The translations under genes were made by a program, and so were the position numbers. A DNA stretch of 64,000 bases from Hyphomicrobium sp. GTDB lineage: Bacteria > Pseudomonadota > Alphaproteobacteria > Rhizobiales > Hyphomicrobiaceae. Of the stretch, positions 9,162 to 17,891 are shown in pieces (position 1 is the stretch's first letter; each line of letters starts with the position of its first letter). The stretch covers positions 1 through 64,000 of the forward strand of contig JALHOF010000011.1 in assembly GCA_022843145.1 (NCBI GenBank), read 5' to 3'. The notes under the pieces are model-generated. The model was given only the letters and a program-made list of their open reading frames with translations, had not been told where the DNA came from and made no database searches.

Positions 9162-10028
9162 ATGAGACAGATCCTCGGCGTTTACAGCGCACCCCGCCCG
9201 CACTGGGTCGGCGACGGCTTTCCCGTTCGCACGATGCTTTCGCATCACGACCAGGGCAGCCACATCAGCCCGTTCATCATGCTGGATTACGCCGGCCCGG
9301 CGAAGTTCGAACCGACCCATGAGCGTCGCGGCGTCGGCGCGCACCCGCACAAGGGCTTCGAGACCGTCACCATCGTTTACGAAGGTGAGGTCGAGCATCG
9401 CGACTCGACGGGAGCCGGCGGCGTCATCGGGCCCGGTGACGTGCAGTGGATGACAGCGGCCTCCGGCATCATCCACGAGGAGTTCCACTCTTCGGCTTTC
9501 GCGGCCAAGGGCGGTCAGTTCGAGATGGTGCAGTTGTGGGTGAACCTGCCGGCCAAGGACAAGGACGCCAAGCCCGGCTACCAGTCGCTGCTCGCTGCGG
9601 ACATTCCGACGCTTGAGTTGCCGAAGGGGGCGGGCAAGCTCCGGGTCATCGCCGGCGCGTTCGGTGAGACACGCGGGCCGGCGCGGACGTTCACGCCGAT
9701 CAACATCTGGGATGTGCGTCTTGCACGCGGCAAGACCGCGACGCTCGACGTGCCCGAGGGTCAAACGCTCTCGGTGCTCGTGCTTGCGGGTACCGTCGAA
9801 GTCCAAGGCAAGGAAGTCGCACGTGAGGCACAGATGGTGCTGCTCGGCCGCGAAGGCGGGGCCGTCACCATCGAGGCCAACAACGACGCCAAGTTGCTCG
9901 TCCTGGCCGGCGTGCCGATCGACGAGCCGGTCGTGGCGCACGGGCCGTTCGTCATGAACACGATCGGTGAGATCAAGCAGGCCATGCTCGAATTCCAGAG
10001 CGGGAAATTCGGCGCGATGGCGTCATGA
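9162..10028 (+). CDS. Pirin family protein
   Basis: A 288-residue bicupin pirin. Iron-ligand motifs are visible as HPHKGFETVT (about residues 57-66) and IIHEEF (about 103-108), supplying the three histidines and one glutamate of the family. Some bacterial pirins have quercetin 2,3-dioxygenase activity and others act as redox-sensitive regulators, so the biochemical role is open. The ATG has an excellent GAAGGAG site. It is divergent from a LysR regulator and followed by an isochorismatase-family hydrolase, with a strong hairpin between the two genes. Confidence 0.92.
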   Translation: MRQILGVYSAPRPHWVGDGFPVRTMLSHHDQGSHISPFIMLDYAGPAKFEPTHERRGVGAHPHKGFETVTIVYEGEVEHRDSTGAGGVIGPGDVQWMTAASGIIHEEFHSSAFAAKGGQFEMVQLWVNLPAKDKDAKPGYQSLLAADIPTLELPKGAGKLRVIAGAFGETRGPARTFTPINIWDVRLARGKTATLDVPEGQTLSVLVLAGTVEVQGKEVAREAQMVLLGREGGAVTIEANNDAKLLVLAGVPIDEPVVAHGPFVMNTIGEIKQAMLEFQSGKFGAMAS

Positions 10029-10032
10029 AACA

Positions 10033-10066
10033 TCGGCGGGCGGCCTCTCGGCAGGTCGCCCGTCGA
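10033..10066 (+). terminator. Strong 14-bp hairpin between pirin and hydrolase genes
   Basis: Bases 10033-10046 pair with 10053-10066 across a six-base loop (CTCGGC), allowing two G-U pairs. It begins five bases after the pirin stop codon. There is no T-run after it, so it may be a processing or stability element, or a partial attenuator, rather than a classical intrinsic terminator. Confidence 0.5.
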
Positions 10067-10118
10067 GGCGCAATCACCGTTCAGTCAATCCAGTTCAACC
10101 GACCAAAGGTGAAACAAC

Positions 10119-10745
10119 ATGACCACCCCTTACACCCGCCTCGACAAGAATAACGCCGCTGTTCTGCTCGTCGATCATCAGGCCGGGCTCTTGTCTCTCG
10201 TGCGTGACATCGATCCCGACAAGTTCAAGAACAACGTGCTCGCGCTCGCCGACCTCGCCAAATATTTCAATCTGCCGACAATCCTGACCACCAGCTTCGA
10301 GGACGGCCCCAACGGCCCGATCGTGCCGGAACTGAAGCAGATCTTTCCGAATGCGCCGTTCATTCCGCGTCCCGGCCAGATCAATGCGTGGGACAACGAG
10401 GACTTCGTCAAGGCTGTGAAGGCGACGGGCAAAAAGCAGCTGATCATCGCTGGCGTCGTGACCGAAGTTTGCGTCGCATTCCCGGCGCTGTCGGCCATCG
10501 CCGAGGGGTACGAGGTGTTCGTCGTCACCGATGCCTCGGGCACGTTCAACGAGATCACCCGTCATTCGGCGTGGGATCGCATGTCGGGAGCCGGCGCGCA
10601 GCTCATGACCTGGTTCGGCGTCGCCTGCGAATTGCACCGCGACTGGCGCAACGACGTCGAGGGCCTCGGAGCGCTGTTCTCAAACCACATCCCCGATTAC
10701 CGCAACCTCATCAACGCCTACGCGACCGTGAAGAGCGCGAAGTGA
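10119..10745 (+). CDS. Isochorismatase-family hydrolase (YcaC-like)
   Basis: A 208-residue cysteine hydrolase of the isochorismatase superfamily. The catalytic aspartate is in AVLLVDHQAGLL (about residue 20) and the nucleophilic cysteine in IIAGVVTEVCVAFPAL (about residue 117). It most resembles the YcaC subgroup, whose substrate is not established. It has an AAAGGTG ribosome site and lies 90 bases after pirin; the shared LysR neighbour suggests the two respond to the same signal. Its stop codon overlaps a possible small coding frame at 10742. Confidence 0.88.
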   Translation: MTTPYTRLDKNNAAVLLVDHQAGLLSLVRDIDPDKFKNNVLALADLAKYFNLPTILTTSFEDGPNGPIVPELKQIFPNAPFIPRPGQINAWDNEDFVKAVKATGKKQLIIAGVVTEVCVAFPALSAIAEGYEVFVVTDASGTFNEITRHSAWDRMSGAGAQLMTWFGVACELHRDWRNDVEGLGALFSNHIPDYRNLINAYATVKSAK

Positions 10746-10885
10746 ACGACGGAAGAATCATGCACCAAAGCCGTGCGCTGACTTCGAGGGACATTCGAGG
10801 CGTGCATGAACGGGGTCAGCCGATTCTGCAGGCCATGATCGCCGCACGCATCCGCGCCGAATTGGCTCAATCAACAAGGGGCTGA
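10742..10885 (+). CDS. Possible small protein, translationally coupled
   Basis: A 47-codon frame starting with GTG inside the hydrolase stop (GTGA overlap) and ending at 10885; an in-frame ATG at 10760 would give 41 residues. The product is polar and predicted helical (RDIRGVHERG, ILQAMIAARIRAELAQ). The overlap is typical of coupled translation, but no family is recognised and length alone does not prove coding. Confidence 0.3.
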   Translation: MNDGRIMHQSRALTSRDIRGVHERGQPILQAMIAARIRAELAQSTRG

Positions 10886-10962
10886 CGCAGATGCAGGATT
10901 CGGACGATAATTGCGGGGCGCCGCCACAATGGGCGCGACGACGTTAGAGCACCGAGGCGCGC

Positions 10963-12363
10963 ATGTTTCTCTCTGTCTTCGACATCTTCAAGATCGGCAT
11001 CGGCCCATCATCGTCGCATACGATGGGACCGATGATCGCCGCCGCTCGATTTCTCGATGAGTTGCGGATCATGTCGGCCGGGCAATCTGCTGATGGTCGG
11101 CCGAGCCACATCTCTGCGTCGCTTCACGGATCTCTGGCCTTTACCGGCAAGGGCCACGCCACGGACCGTGCCGTCATGCTCGGACTTCTGGGGTTCCTGC
11201 CCGATACCCTCGACCCCGATGCCGCCGAGCAGTTGGAGGACGGGCTGCGTCAATCCGGCGTCATCGACGTCCCGGGAGTTGGGCCGATCGCGTTTTCTCC
11301 GCAGTCCGACCTCGTCTTCGACTACGGCCCGCCACTGCCTGGCCATGCGAATGGCCTCATACTTTCCGCCGTCGATCCGAGCGGCAGGCTGGTGCTTCGT
11401 CGCACCTACTACTCCATCGGGGGCGGTTTCGTTTTGACCGACGAAGAACTTATCGGACGGCACGCGAGTACGTCCGCCGCCGCTGCGCTGTCAGCATGCC
11501 CCTTTCCCTTCTCGAACGCAGCCGAGATGCTGGCGATGGGCCGCGCTTCCGGCCTCGGAGTTGCCGAGATGAAGCGCCGCAACGAGGTCGCGCTCTCAGG
11601 AGGCGATCTCGACGCTCGGCTCGATCGGATATGGGACGCGATGAACCATTGTATCGAGCGTGGCCTGCGTCAGGAGGGTATTCTTCCCGGCGGTTTGCAT
11701 GTCCGCCGCCGGGCACGCGCCATTCACGAGCAACTGGTCGCCGAGCGTCATTCGAACTCCTCCCAGCCCCACGTCGCCAACGACTGGATGTCGGCCTATG
11801 CGATGGCCGTGAACGAGGAGAATGCAGCGGGCGGACGTGTTGTCACCTCTCCCACCAACGGGGCGGCGGGCGTGGTCCCGGCGGTCATGCGCTACTATCG
11901 GGATCATTGCCACGGATCCCGCACGGCGGGCTTGCACGACTTTCTTCTCGTGGCGGCTGCCATCGGCGGGCTCATCAAGCACAATGCCTCGATCTCGGGA
12001 GCCGAGGTCGGTTGTCAGGGTGAAGTCGGATCAGCCTCGGCTATGGCCGCCGCCGGACTCTGTGCAGCGCTCGGCGGAAGCAACGAGCAGATCGAGAACG
12101 CTGCGGAGATCGCTCTCGAGCATCACCTCGGCATGACCTGCGACCCGGCAAAGGGATTGGTGCAGGTGCCGTGCATCGAACGCAACGCGTTTGGTGCGAT
12201 CAAGGCCGTTTCAGCGGCAAGCCTCGCTTTGAGAGGTGACGGCCGTCACGTCATGCCGCTCGACAACTGCATCGAAACCATGCGGCAGACCGGTCTCGAC
12301 ATGAACGTCAAGTACAAGGAGACATCGGTTGGCGGATTGGCCGTGAATCTGCCGGGGTGCTGA
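10963..12363 (+). CDS. sdaA: L-serine ammonia-lyase (iron-sulfur type)
   Basis: A 466-residue single-chain L-serine dehydratase that deaminates L-serine to pyruvate. The N-terminal beta domain starts with [20 protein letters not shown]; the alpha domain has [14 protein letters not shown] and [20 protein letters not shown]. Three cysteines that can bind the oxygen-sensitive 4Fe-4S cluster are at residues 351, 393 (MTCDP) and 404 (VPCIE). Length matches the bacterial one-chain form. It appears to be a single-gene unit: upstream is the pirin/hydrolase module and downstream a 216-bp gap. No serine or glycine riboswitch is evident upstream. Confidence 0.94.
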   Translation: MFLSVFDIFKIGIGPSSSHTMGPMIAAARFLDELRIMSAGQSADGRPSHISASLHGSLAFTGKGHATDRAVMLGLLGFLPDTLDPDAAEQLEDGLRQSGVIDVPGVGPIAFSPQSDLVFDYGPPLPGHANGLILSAVDPSGRLVLRRTYYSIGGGFVLTDEELIGRHASTSAAAALSACPFPFSNAAEMLAMGRASGLGVAEMKRRNEVALSGGDLDARLDRIWDAMNHCIERGLRQEGILPGGLHVRRRARAIHEQLVAERHSNSSQPHVANDWMSAYAMAVNEENAAGGRVVTSPTNGAAGVVPAVMRYYRDHCHGSRTAGLHDFLLVAAAIGGLIKHNASISGAEVGCQGEVGSASAMAAAGLCAALGGSNEQIENAAEIALEHHLGMTCDPAKGLVQVPCIERNAFGAIKAVSAASLALRGDGRHVMPLDNCIETMRQTGLDMNVKYKETSVGGLAVNLPGC

Positions 12364-12579
12364 GTGCTGGATTGTCTCCTTTTTGCAGGCGAGGCACTCG
12401 ATCCCGGGCAATTGGCGATCGAAGCGCGAGATAGGCGCGTGTTCTGCGGCAGACACTGGATCGATGTCGGTGTGGGACAGCGCGGGCCGTTCCATTCGAG
12501 GAGACGGTGACGCAAATCTGCCGGCTCGGGGTGGCTATAAGCGGCGGCGCCGAGGCTGTCGCCAATCGAGGAGAATGGA

Positions 12580-13512
12580 ATGGCGAGTACGGAACCGACA
12601 CGACGCGCCATGCTTCTCGGCGGCACTGCGGCTGCCGCCGCGCTCGCCGGTCCGCCAGCGTGGGCCCAACCGGCGACGGCGCAGTCCTTGATTGCCAGGC
12701 CCATCCCGTCGAGTGGCGAGCCATTGCCGATCGTCGGCCTCGGCAGCTGGATCACCTTCAACGTCGGCAACGATCCCAAGTTGCTCGACGAGAGCGCCGC
12801 CGTTGTCGCGGCCTTCGTCGAGGGCGGGGGGCGCATGATCGACAGTTCGCCCATGTACGGGTCGGCGCAGGCGACCATCGGATACGCCCTGCGCAAGCTC
12901 GGCCCTCCGGCGCACGTCTTCGCCGCCGACAAGGTCTGGATCTCCGATGGCGCGAGGGGCCGCGAGCAGATCGAGCAGTCGCGCGCACTGTGGGGCATAC
13001 GCCGCTTCGATCTCATGCAGGTGCATAACCTGCTGACCTGGGAAAAGCACATCGAGACACTGCTCGAGATGAAAGCGAGTGGCCAGGTCCGCTACATCGG
13101 GATCACGACCTCCGAGGGGCGCCGGCACAGCGAATTCGAAAGGGTCATGGCCAGCCGGCCGCTCGACTTCGTGCAGGTGTCCTATAACGTTCTCGACCGC
13201 GAGATCGAGGCGCGCATCCTGCCGCTCGCGCGGGAGCGCGGTATTGCCGTGATCGTCAATCGTCCGTTCAGACAAAAGGACCTCATCCGCCACGTCGAGC
13301 GCCACCCGCTGCCGACGTGGCTGACCGAGACGGGCGCCAAGAGCTGGGCGCAGTTCCTGCTCAAATTCGTGGTCTCGAACCCAGTCGTCACGTGCGCCAT
13401 TCCGGCCACGACCCGGGTCGACCATGTGCGCGAGAATCTCGCCGCCGCGCGGGGCATGTTGCCGGACGCGGCGCTGCGCGTGCGCATGGCTGACTATGTC
13501 AAGCAGCTCTAA
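12580..13512 (+). CDS. Aldo/keto reductase with Tat signal
   Basis: A 310-residue aldo/keto reductase. The N-terminus is a twin-arginine signal (PTRRAMLLGGTAAAAALAG followed by an AWA cleavage-like site), so the enzyme should be exported folded, unusual for this mostly cytosolic NAD(P)H family. The catalytic tetrad is visible as D in RMIDSSPMYG, Y in the same motif, K in FAADKVW and H in LMQVHNLL. The ATG follows GAGGAGA. Physiological substrate unknown. The next gene starts 49 bases later and may be co-transcribed. Confidence 0.88.
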   Translation: MASTEPTRRAMLLGGTAAAAALAGPPAWAQPATAQSLIARPIPSSGEPLPIVGLGSWITFNVGNDPKLLDESAAVVAAFVEGGGRMIDSSPMYGSAQATIGYALRKLGPPAHVFAADKVWISDGARGREQIEQSRALWGIRRFDLMQVHNLLTWEKHIETLLEMKASGQVRYIGITTSEGRRHSEFERVMASRPLDFVQVSYNVLDREIEARILPLARERGIAVIVNRPFRQKDLIRHVERHPLPTWLTETGAKSWAQFLLKFVVSNPVVTCAIPATTRVDHVRENLAAARGMLPDAALRVRMADYVKQL

Positions 13513-13561
13513 GGGCGTGACGCTGCGCAAGGCAGGCTGAGAATTTCACGGCGAGGATCTC

Positions 13562-14242
13562 ATGTCGGAGTGGTGGACCTACGAACTCTCCGATTTCCTG
13601 CTGTTCTCGGATCGCGTCTATATCCGGCTGTTCGAGCTGCACAACGCTGCACTTTGGCCCGCCCAGATCGGCACGTTGCTCTTGGGCTGCGCGATCCTTT
13701 ATGCGCTGCTGAGGCCAGGGCAATCTGGCGCCCGTTTCGTTCCGCTCGCGCTCGGTGTGCTCTGGATCGGGATCGCGTGGACCTTCTTCTGGCAGCGCTA
13801 TGCGACGATCAACTGGGCGGCGCCATATATTGCGCCCCTCTTCATGCTGCAGGGTGTCGCATTCATCGCACTCGCCGCCGGTCCTGGACTCGCGCTGCCG
13901 GGAAGCGCGAAACGACCGCTCGGTTATCTCGCGGCGGTGAGCCTGCTGCTGCTCTGCCTCTTCGCCTACCCGGTGCTTGCGCCCGCCTTAGGCCGACCCA
14001 TGGCAACGGCCGAAGTGTTCGGCATCGCCCCGGATCCGACAGCAGCGGCCACGCTGGCGGTCCTGGCCGCATGTCGCGGGAGAGAGCGCTGGCTCTTGAT
14101 GATCGTACCGCTATTGTGGTCGGCGCTGACAGGATTGACTCTTTGGACGATGGGGGCCCAGGAAGCGCTCGTCGCGCCGACCTGTGCCCTTGCGGCCGGC
14201 GCCATGGCCGTCGCATGCCGCAGCGCTGATCGAGGTGCGTGA
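13562..14242 (+). CDS. DUF6064 family membrane protein
   Basis: A 226-residue integral membrane protein with about six to seven hydrophobic helices. The start MSEWWTYELSDFLLFS, then YIRLFELHN and WAWTFFWQRYATINWAAPY-like segments, matches the DUF6064 family, which has no known function. The ATG has a GCGAGGATCTC ribosome region. It may be co-transcribed with the aldo/keto reductase 49 bases upstream; no functional link is evident. Confidence 0.8.
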   Translation: MSEWWTYELSDFLLFSDRVYIRLFELHNAALWPAQIGTLLLGCAILYALLRPGQSGARFVPLALGVLWIGIAWTFFWQRYATINWAAPYIAPLFMLQGVAFIALAAGPGLALPGSAKRPLGYLAAVSLLLLCLFAYPVLAPALGRPMATAEVFGIAPDPTAAATLAVLAACRGRERWLLMIVPLLWSALTGLTLWTMGAQEALVAPTCALAAGAMAVACRSADRGA

Positions 14243-14386
14243 CGTGCAACGCTAAAGTTTTCGGACACCCCAGGCGACCCATGACGGCCAGCAGAGGCAA
14301 CCTGCCGTGCCGTCAGCAACGACGACGACGAGCGCCCGAGCCATGCCGCTGATAATTATGTGACAACCTGAGGATCATGCGCGTGC

Positions 14387-14401
14387 CGTCCCTTTGGGAC
14401 G
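14387..14401 (-). terminator. Short hairpin downstream of tRNA-Ser
   Basis: CGTCCC-TTT-GGGACG forms a six-base-pair stem with a three-base loop, 31 bases beyond the tRNA 3' end on the minus strand. No T-run follows, so a terminator role is only suggested by position. Confidence 0.25.
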
Positions 14402-14432
14402 CGGATGGTGTGGACTAGGCGCGCGAGGATGA

Positions 14433-14524
14433 TGGCGGAGACGGAGGGATTCGAACCCTCGATACAGTGTTACCCGTATAACGCTTTAGCAAAGCGCCGC
14501 CTTCAGCCACTCGGCCACGTCTCC
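14433..14524 (-). tRNA. tRNA-Ser (anticodon GCU), CCA encoded
   Basis: Read on the minus strand, the acceptor GGAGACG (14524-14518) pairs with CGTCTCC (14443-14437), followed by discriminator G and an encoded CCA (14435-14433). The D-arm has GTGGCCGAGTGGCTGAAGGC, the anticodon loop reads CTTTGCTAAAG (anticodon GCU, serine AGC/AGU), and a long variable arm precedes GGGTTCGAATCCC. The total of 92 bases with a long variable arm is right for a class II serine tRNA. Confidence 0.97.
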
Positions 14525-14776
14525 GGATCGGCGAAGCACCCGTATAGAGGGCACCTCCGATGTTTGCAAGGCACGGAAACGGGCCTTTAGCAACCTTGGG
14601 CGGGCTCTTGGCCCAGGCTGTCGGAGGGGGCGGTCGAACCCGCATGACGGACCGTCACAATCGCGCCGGGCTGTGCCCGCCAAGGCCCGCGCCGACCACC
14701 GGTCACCACACAGGTCGCCACACTGTGGCCGCGTTCGGGGCCGAGCGATGGGATCCAGTGACCTGGACCAAAACGA

Positions 14777-15253
14777 TTGACCAACTTTCGAACCCATCTC
14801 AGCGCCCCTTTGGCGCTCGTTGCGACCGTTGCGGTTACAGCTATCGCAGCGTCTGCCGCGGCCGCCGACTATTGCGTGACCTGTACGGAACCAGACGCCA
14901 GCTACACATGCGAGGTCCGCGGGCTTGCCGCGCAAGCCGCAGCCGGGATGCAGGGTCAGATGCTGTGCATCAAGGTACTGGCGGCTGAGAGCGGTCACAA
15001 GACCTGCAGCGTGAACCGAAATGCTCCAGCGGCCTGTTCAGGACCGTTGCGCGTGGTCAACCCGCCGGAGTCGGCGACGGTCGTCCCCGCGCCAGCGCCG
15101 AAGCCGCCCTCACCGAATGCGATTGCTGCCGTCCCTGCGAACAAGCCAGTCGAGCCGGCGTCTAAGGGGCCGCTTGAAACGGCTGGCGAGGGCCTCACCG
15201 AGGCGGCAAAAAAGTCGTGGTCGTGCGTCACGTCGCTGTTCAAGGATTGCTGA
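14777..15253 (+). CDS. Secreted cysteine-rich protein, unknown function
   Basis: A 158-residue protein with an N-terminal signal peptide (LALVATVAVTAIAASAAAA, predicted cut near residue 30) and eight cysteines in the mature part: six in the first ~60 residues (YCVTC, YTC, LC, TC, AC) and two in the last ~12. A proline/alanine-rich linker (about residues 95-125) separates the two groups. The even count suggests disulfides in the periplasm. The start is a TTG at 14777, chosen because it gives a normal basic n-region; no ATG is available. No family recognised with certainty. Confidence 0.65.
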   Translation: MTNFRTHLSAPLALVATVAVTAIAASAAAADYCVTCTEPDASYTCEVRGLAAQAAAGMQGQMLCIKVLAAESGHKTCSVNRNAPAACSGPLRVVNPPESATVVPAPAPKPPSPNAIAAVPANKPVEPASKGPLETAGEGLTEAAKKSWSCVTSLFKDC

Positions 15254-15274
15254 AGTGCGTGGCGCGAAGCCGGC

Positions 15275-15544
15275 TCAATGCAGCGCCAGCCACTCGCGCG
15301 CCCGCTTCTGCGCCTTGGCGATCTCGACCTTGGTCAACTCGCACGCGATCTCGGCGCGATAGCGCTTGGCTTCAGCGTTGCCGCGCAAAGCTGCCAGGTT
15401 GAACCACTTGTGCGCCTCGACGAGATCCAACATCACGTCGCGGCCGGCACAATACATGAGACCCAGTTCGAACAGCGCATCGTGCGCGTCGCCTTGGACA
15501 GAACTTTCGATCGTATGATGCGTGGCGAACTCGACACGTGCCAT
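15275..15544 (-). CDS. Small Sel1-repeat protein
   Basis: An 89-residue protein with one clear Sel1-like repeat: DALFELGLMYCAGRDV followed by DLVEAHKWFNLAALRGNAEA, the characteristic alanine-rich helical pair. Sel1 repeats mediate protein contacts; the partner is unknown. The ATG at 15544 has GGAG nine bases upstream; a GTG at 15559 is the only earlier in-frame option. It converges on the cysteine-rich secreted protein with 21 bases between stops. Confidence 0.75.
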   Translation of the reverse strand: MARVEFATHHTIESSVQGDAHDALFELGLMYCAGRDVMLDLVEAHKWFNLAALRGNAEAKRYRAEIACELTKVEIAKAQKRAREWLALH

Positions 15545-15997
15545 GGCATTCCGCTCCACTTCTGACTTGGCGCATGCACGCGAACTCGATGTCCGCCCCG
15601 CACTCGCACCCCACCCGGGCGCCTCGTGCGCCGGTCTGGAAACGATGTCAGTGATCGGATGACAACCGGTAAATCGAGAGACGAATTGTAGCGATCACGC
15701 GAGGGAAAATTGTCAAGCAGATTGAGATGCTTGTTCCGATATGACGCATCCGGCCGAGTTATGCACAGGAAGTAGGGACGCGTTTACGCCCCGGTCAATC
15801 TCTCTCTAACCATAGCAAACAAAGGTGCCATCGCGCGGCCAACCCTGTGCCCGATCACGGCCGCATTCAGGACGGGTTCATTTCGGTCGAGTTAGGTGTT
15901 GTGTCACGGGCTGAGGCGGCTAGATTCCGGCCCATAGCGACGACTGAGAAAGCCGGGGCGCCGACAGGCGCACCGGCAGCGCACGAGGGGGCAGTTC
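15545..15997. other. 453-bp intergenic region, no gene seen
   Basis: No supported coding frame. It is AT-richer around 15690-15740 and contains an inverted repeat CAAGCA-N8-TGCTTG at 15714-15733. Both the Sel1 gene (minus) and the small lipoprotein (plus) must be served from here. No RNA gene was recognised. Confidence 0.5.
15899..15926 (+). promoter_or_regulatory. Possible sigma70-like promoter for small lipoprotein
   Basis: TTGTGT (15899-15904) and TAGATT (15921-15926) are separated by 16 bases, about 70 bases upstream of the lipoprotein GTG. A chance match is possible. Confidence 0.25.
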
Positions 15998-16270
15998 GTG
16001 ACACCGCGCCGTTTCGCCATCGCCATCATGGGACTTCTGGTCTCGGCCTGCGCCAATGATGGTGCGCGGCAGTGGGGACCGGTGCAGCACCTCGGCGCCG
16101 GCTCACTCAACGTGGTCGCGACCGCCGTTGCCGCCGATCAGCAGCAGATGCCGGCACAAGAAGGCGCGCCGATGCGCAAAACGCTCGGCGGAAAAGTCCT
16201 TTCCGCGATCGCGCTCGAACGCGTCACCGGACGGAAGCCCGATCCGTCACGGTTCAAGGAACTCGATTGA
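15998..16270 (+). CDS. Small lipoprotein, unknown function
   Basis: A 90-residue protein starting at a GTG preceded by GAGGGGGC. The N-terminus (TPRRFAIAIMGLLVSAC) is a lipoprotein signal with lipobox LVSAC, cysteine at residue 19. The mature part of about 70 residues ends in a conserved-looking helix (SAIALERVTGRKPDPSRFKEL). No family recognised. Its last 17 bases overlap the tail of the convergent glycosyltransferase gene. Confidence 0.65.
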   Translation: MTPRRFAIAIMGLLVSACANDGARQWGPVQHLGAGSLNVVATAVAADQQQMPAQEGAPMRKTLGGKVLSAIALERVTGRKPDPSRFKELD

Positions 16271-17891
16271 CGGGCGCCGCCCGCACGATCACCAGATACT
16301 TCCAGTCGCTGAACCTGTAGCCGTCCGGGCGCCACAGATGCCGCCACGGGACGCGCACGGTCGTCGCCGAGGCAACCGATTGCCACGGTTGCAGGTACGG
16401 CCCGAGCGATTGCTGCACGACCTGATCGGACACCGACGCGCGCCACACCGCCACGATTGGACGCTGGGCATTTCCGGGCAGAACATCTTGCAGCAATTTA
16501 CTCCCGGGCATGGCGAACGCCGCACTCGGAAGCTCGCCGCGCAGATTGCCGCCGAGTTCGTGGTCGAGGGTCAAGATGATGCCGGCACCGGCGCCCGCGC
16601 GGGACAGCTCCACGGCCAGCCCTGAATATGGAATGCCCCAGCGGCAGATTTTGCAGACGGGATCGAGAACGAACATGTTCGCGAGCCGCGCGACGAGTGC
16701 GACGACGGCGATCGCCAAGGCGAGGCGGCCGAATCGCGTCAACGCGATCTCGGCAGGATTGGTCCGCCGGACCACGCCCATGATCCAAACCACGCTCGTC
16801 AGATAGAGCGGCATGAACACGTGCGACGCGTAACCCTTGAGACCGAGTGCCGCGGCGCCCACGAGCGAGAGCCCAAAGCCGATGATGCTCGTTCGCAGAA
16901 TGATCCGCTCATAGACGCCGGGCGCTGCCGGGTCAGGTGATGGCGCCGACGGCTTGCGCCCAACGACAAGCAGGATGTCCCTCCATGCGCGCGTGATGAA
17001 ACCACGAAAAACGAGCGGCACGATCAGAATGAGCGGCGAGAGATAGAACAGCGGTGCGCGCAGGGCGTTGACAAAGCCGCCCCAGATGCGCAGCCATCCC
17101 GGCCATGCCAGGGAAATGGGTGCGTGACCCGGAACGAAGGGTGACCCAGCGCCTTCGCGCGTCGCGTGCCAGAGAAGGAAGCCGAGCGCCATGACCAACG
17201 GCAGTGTTGCAATTGCGACCCGCGACGGCATGAACCTGGCGCGCATGTCTGGCTCGGCGACGGCGGCCAGCCCGAGCGCCAGCGCAAAAACGAGAAACAC
17301 CGGCTGCGTGAGCGCACCCAGCGCCACCACGACACCGAGCAGCAGCACGTCGGCGAGGCGCGGCGCTGCGGTGATGCGAAACAGCGCCCACATGGCCGTG
17401 GCCGTCGCCAGCATCGCCCCGACCTGATGCGTGTAGCCTTCGTGAAAGCGCCAGCTCAACTGATAGATCAGCGCGAGCGTTTCGACCGCCAGAAGCGACG
17501 CAATGCCGGAGCCGATGGAGCGCCTCGCGATGGCATAAAGCGCGGCTCCCGTCGCGATCAGGGCCGCATACTTGATCGCGAGGAAGCTCACGATCGTCGG
17601 TCCGGTCACCGACTGCACGGCATAGAGAACCCAGTCGTAGAGCGGCGGCTGGCGGGGATCGTAGATCGCGCGCAAATCCTGAACGAGCAGGTTCTCGAGC
17701 GGATCGTCTTCGCCGAGCGACGTCGATGCGATCAGACGAAATCCGATATGGATCGCCGAATACGCGGCCATCACGCCGAGTACGATCCAAAGGCCGTTGT
17801 CGCCGCCGGGAGTGCCGCGCTCGTTTCGAGATGAGGGAATGTCCGGATGCCGCATGCGAGGCGTCGTGACAGGCGGAGTCGACGCCTTCAC
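16254..17891 (-). CDS. GT39/PMT-like membrane glycosyltransferase
   Basis: A protein of about 545 residues with roughly ten to twelve membrane helices. After the first helix it has an acidic loop (SLGEDDPLENLLVQDLRAIY) followed by DPRQPPLYDWVL, resembling the catalytic loop of ArnT/PMT-type (GT39) enzymes that transfer sugars from lipid carriers. Acceptor and sugar are unknown. The start chosen is the GTG at 17891, which overlaps the quinone oxidoreductase stop (GTGA) and implies coupled translation; the ATG at 17855 is the alternative (533 residues). A longer open frame upstream is only a shadow of the oxidoreductase. Confidence 0.78.
   Translation of the reverse strand: MKASTPPVTTPRMRHPDIPSSRNERGTPGGDNGLWIVLGVMAAYSAIHIGFRLIASTSLGEDDPLENLLVQDLRAIYDPRQPPLYDWVLYAVQSVTGPTIVSFLAIKYAALIATGAALYAIARRSIGSGIASLLAVETLALIYQLSWRFHEGYTHQVGAMLATATAMWALFRITAAPRLADVLLLGVVVALGALTQPVFLVFALALGLAAVAEPDMRARFMPSRVAIATLPLVMALGFLLWHATREGAGSPFVPGHAPISLAWPGWLRIWGGFVNALRAPLFYLSPLILIVPLVFRGFITRAWRDILLVVGRKPSAPSPDPAAPGVYERIILRTSIIGFGLSLVGAAALGLKGYASHVFMPLYLTSVVWIMGVVRRTNPAEIALTRFGRLALAIAVVALVARLANMFVLDPVCKICRWGIPYSGLAVELSRAGAGAGIILTLDHELGGNLRGELPSAAFAMPGSKLLQDVLPGNAQRPIVAVWRASVSDQVVQQSLGPYLQPWQSVASATTVRVPWRHLWRPDGYRFSDWKYLVIVRAAPVNRVP

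Noticed and set aside
14601-14700. Possible second tRNA beside tRNA-Ser (GGGTTCGACC-like segment on the minus strand).
   Set aside because: The T-arm does not close, and no matching acceptor, D-arm or anticodon stem can be drawn.
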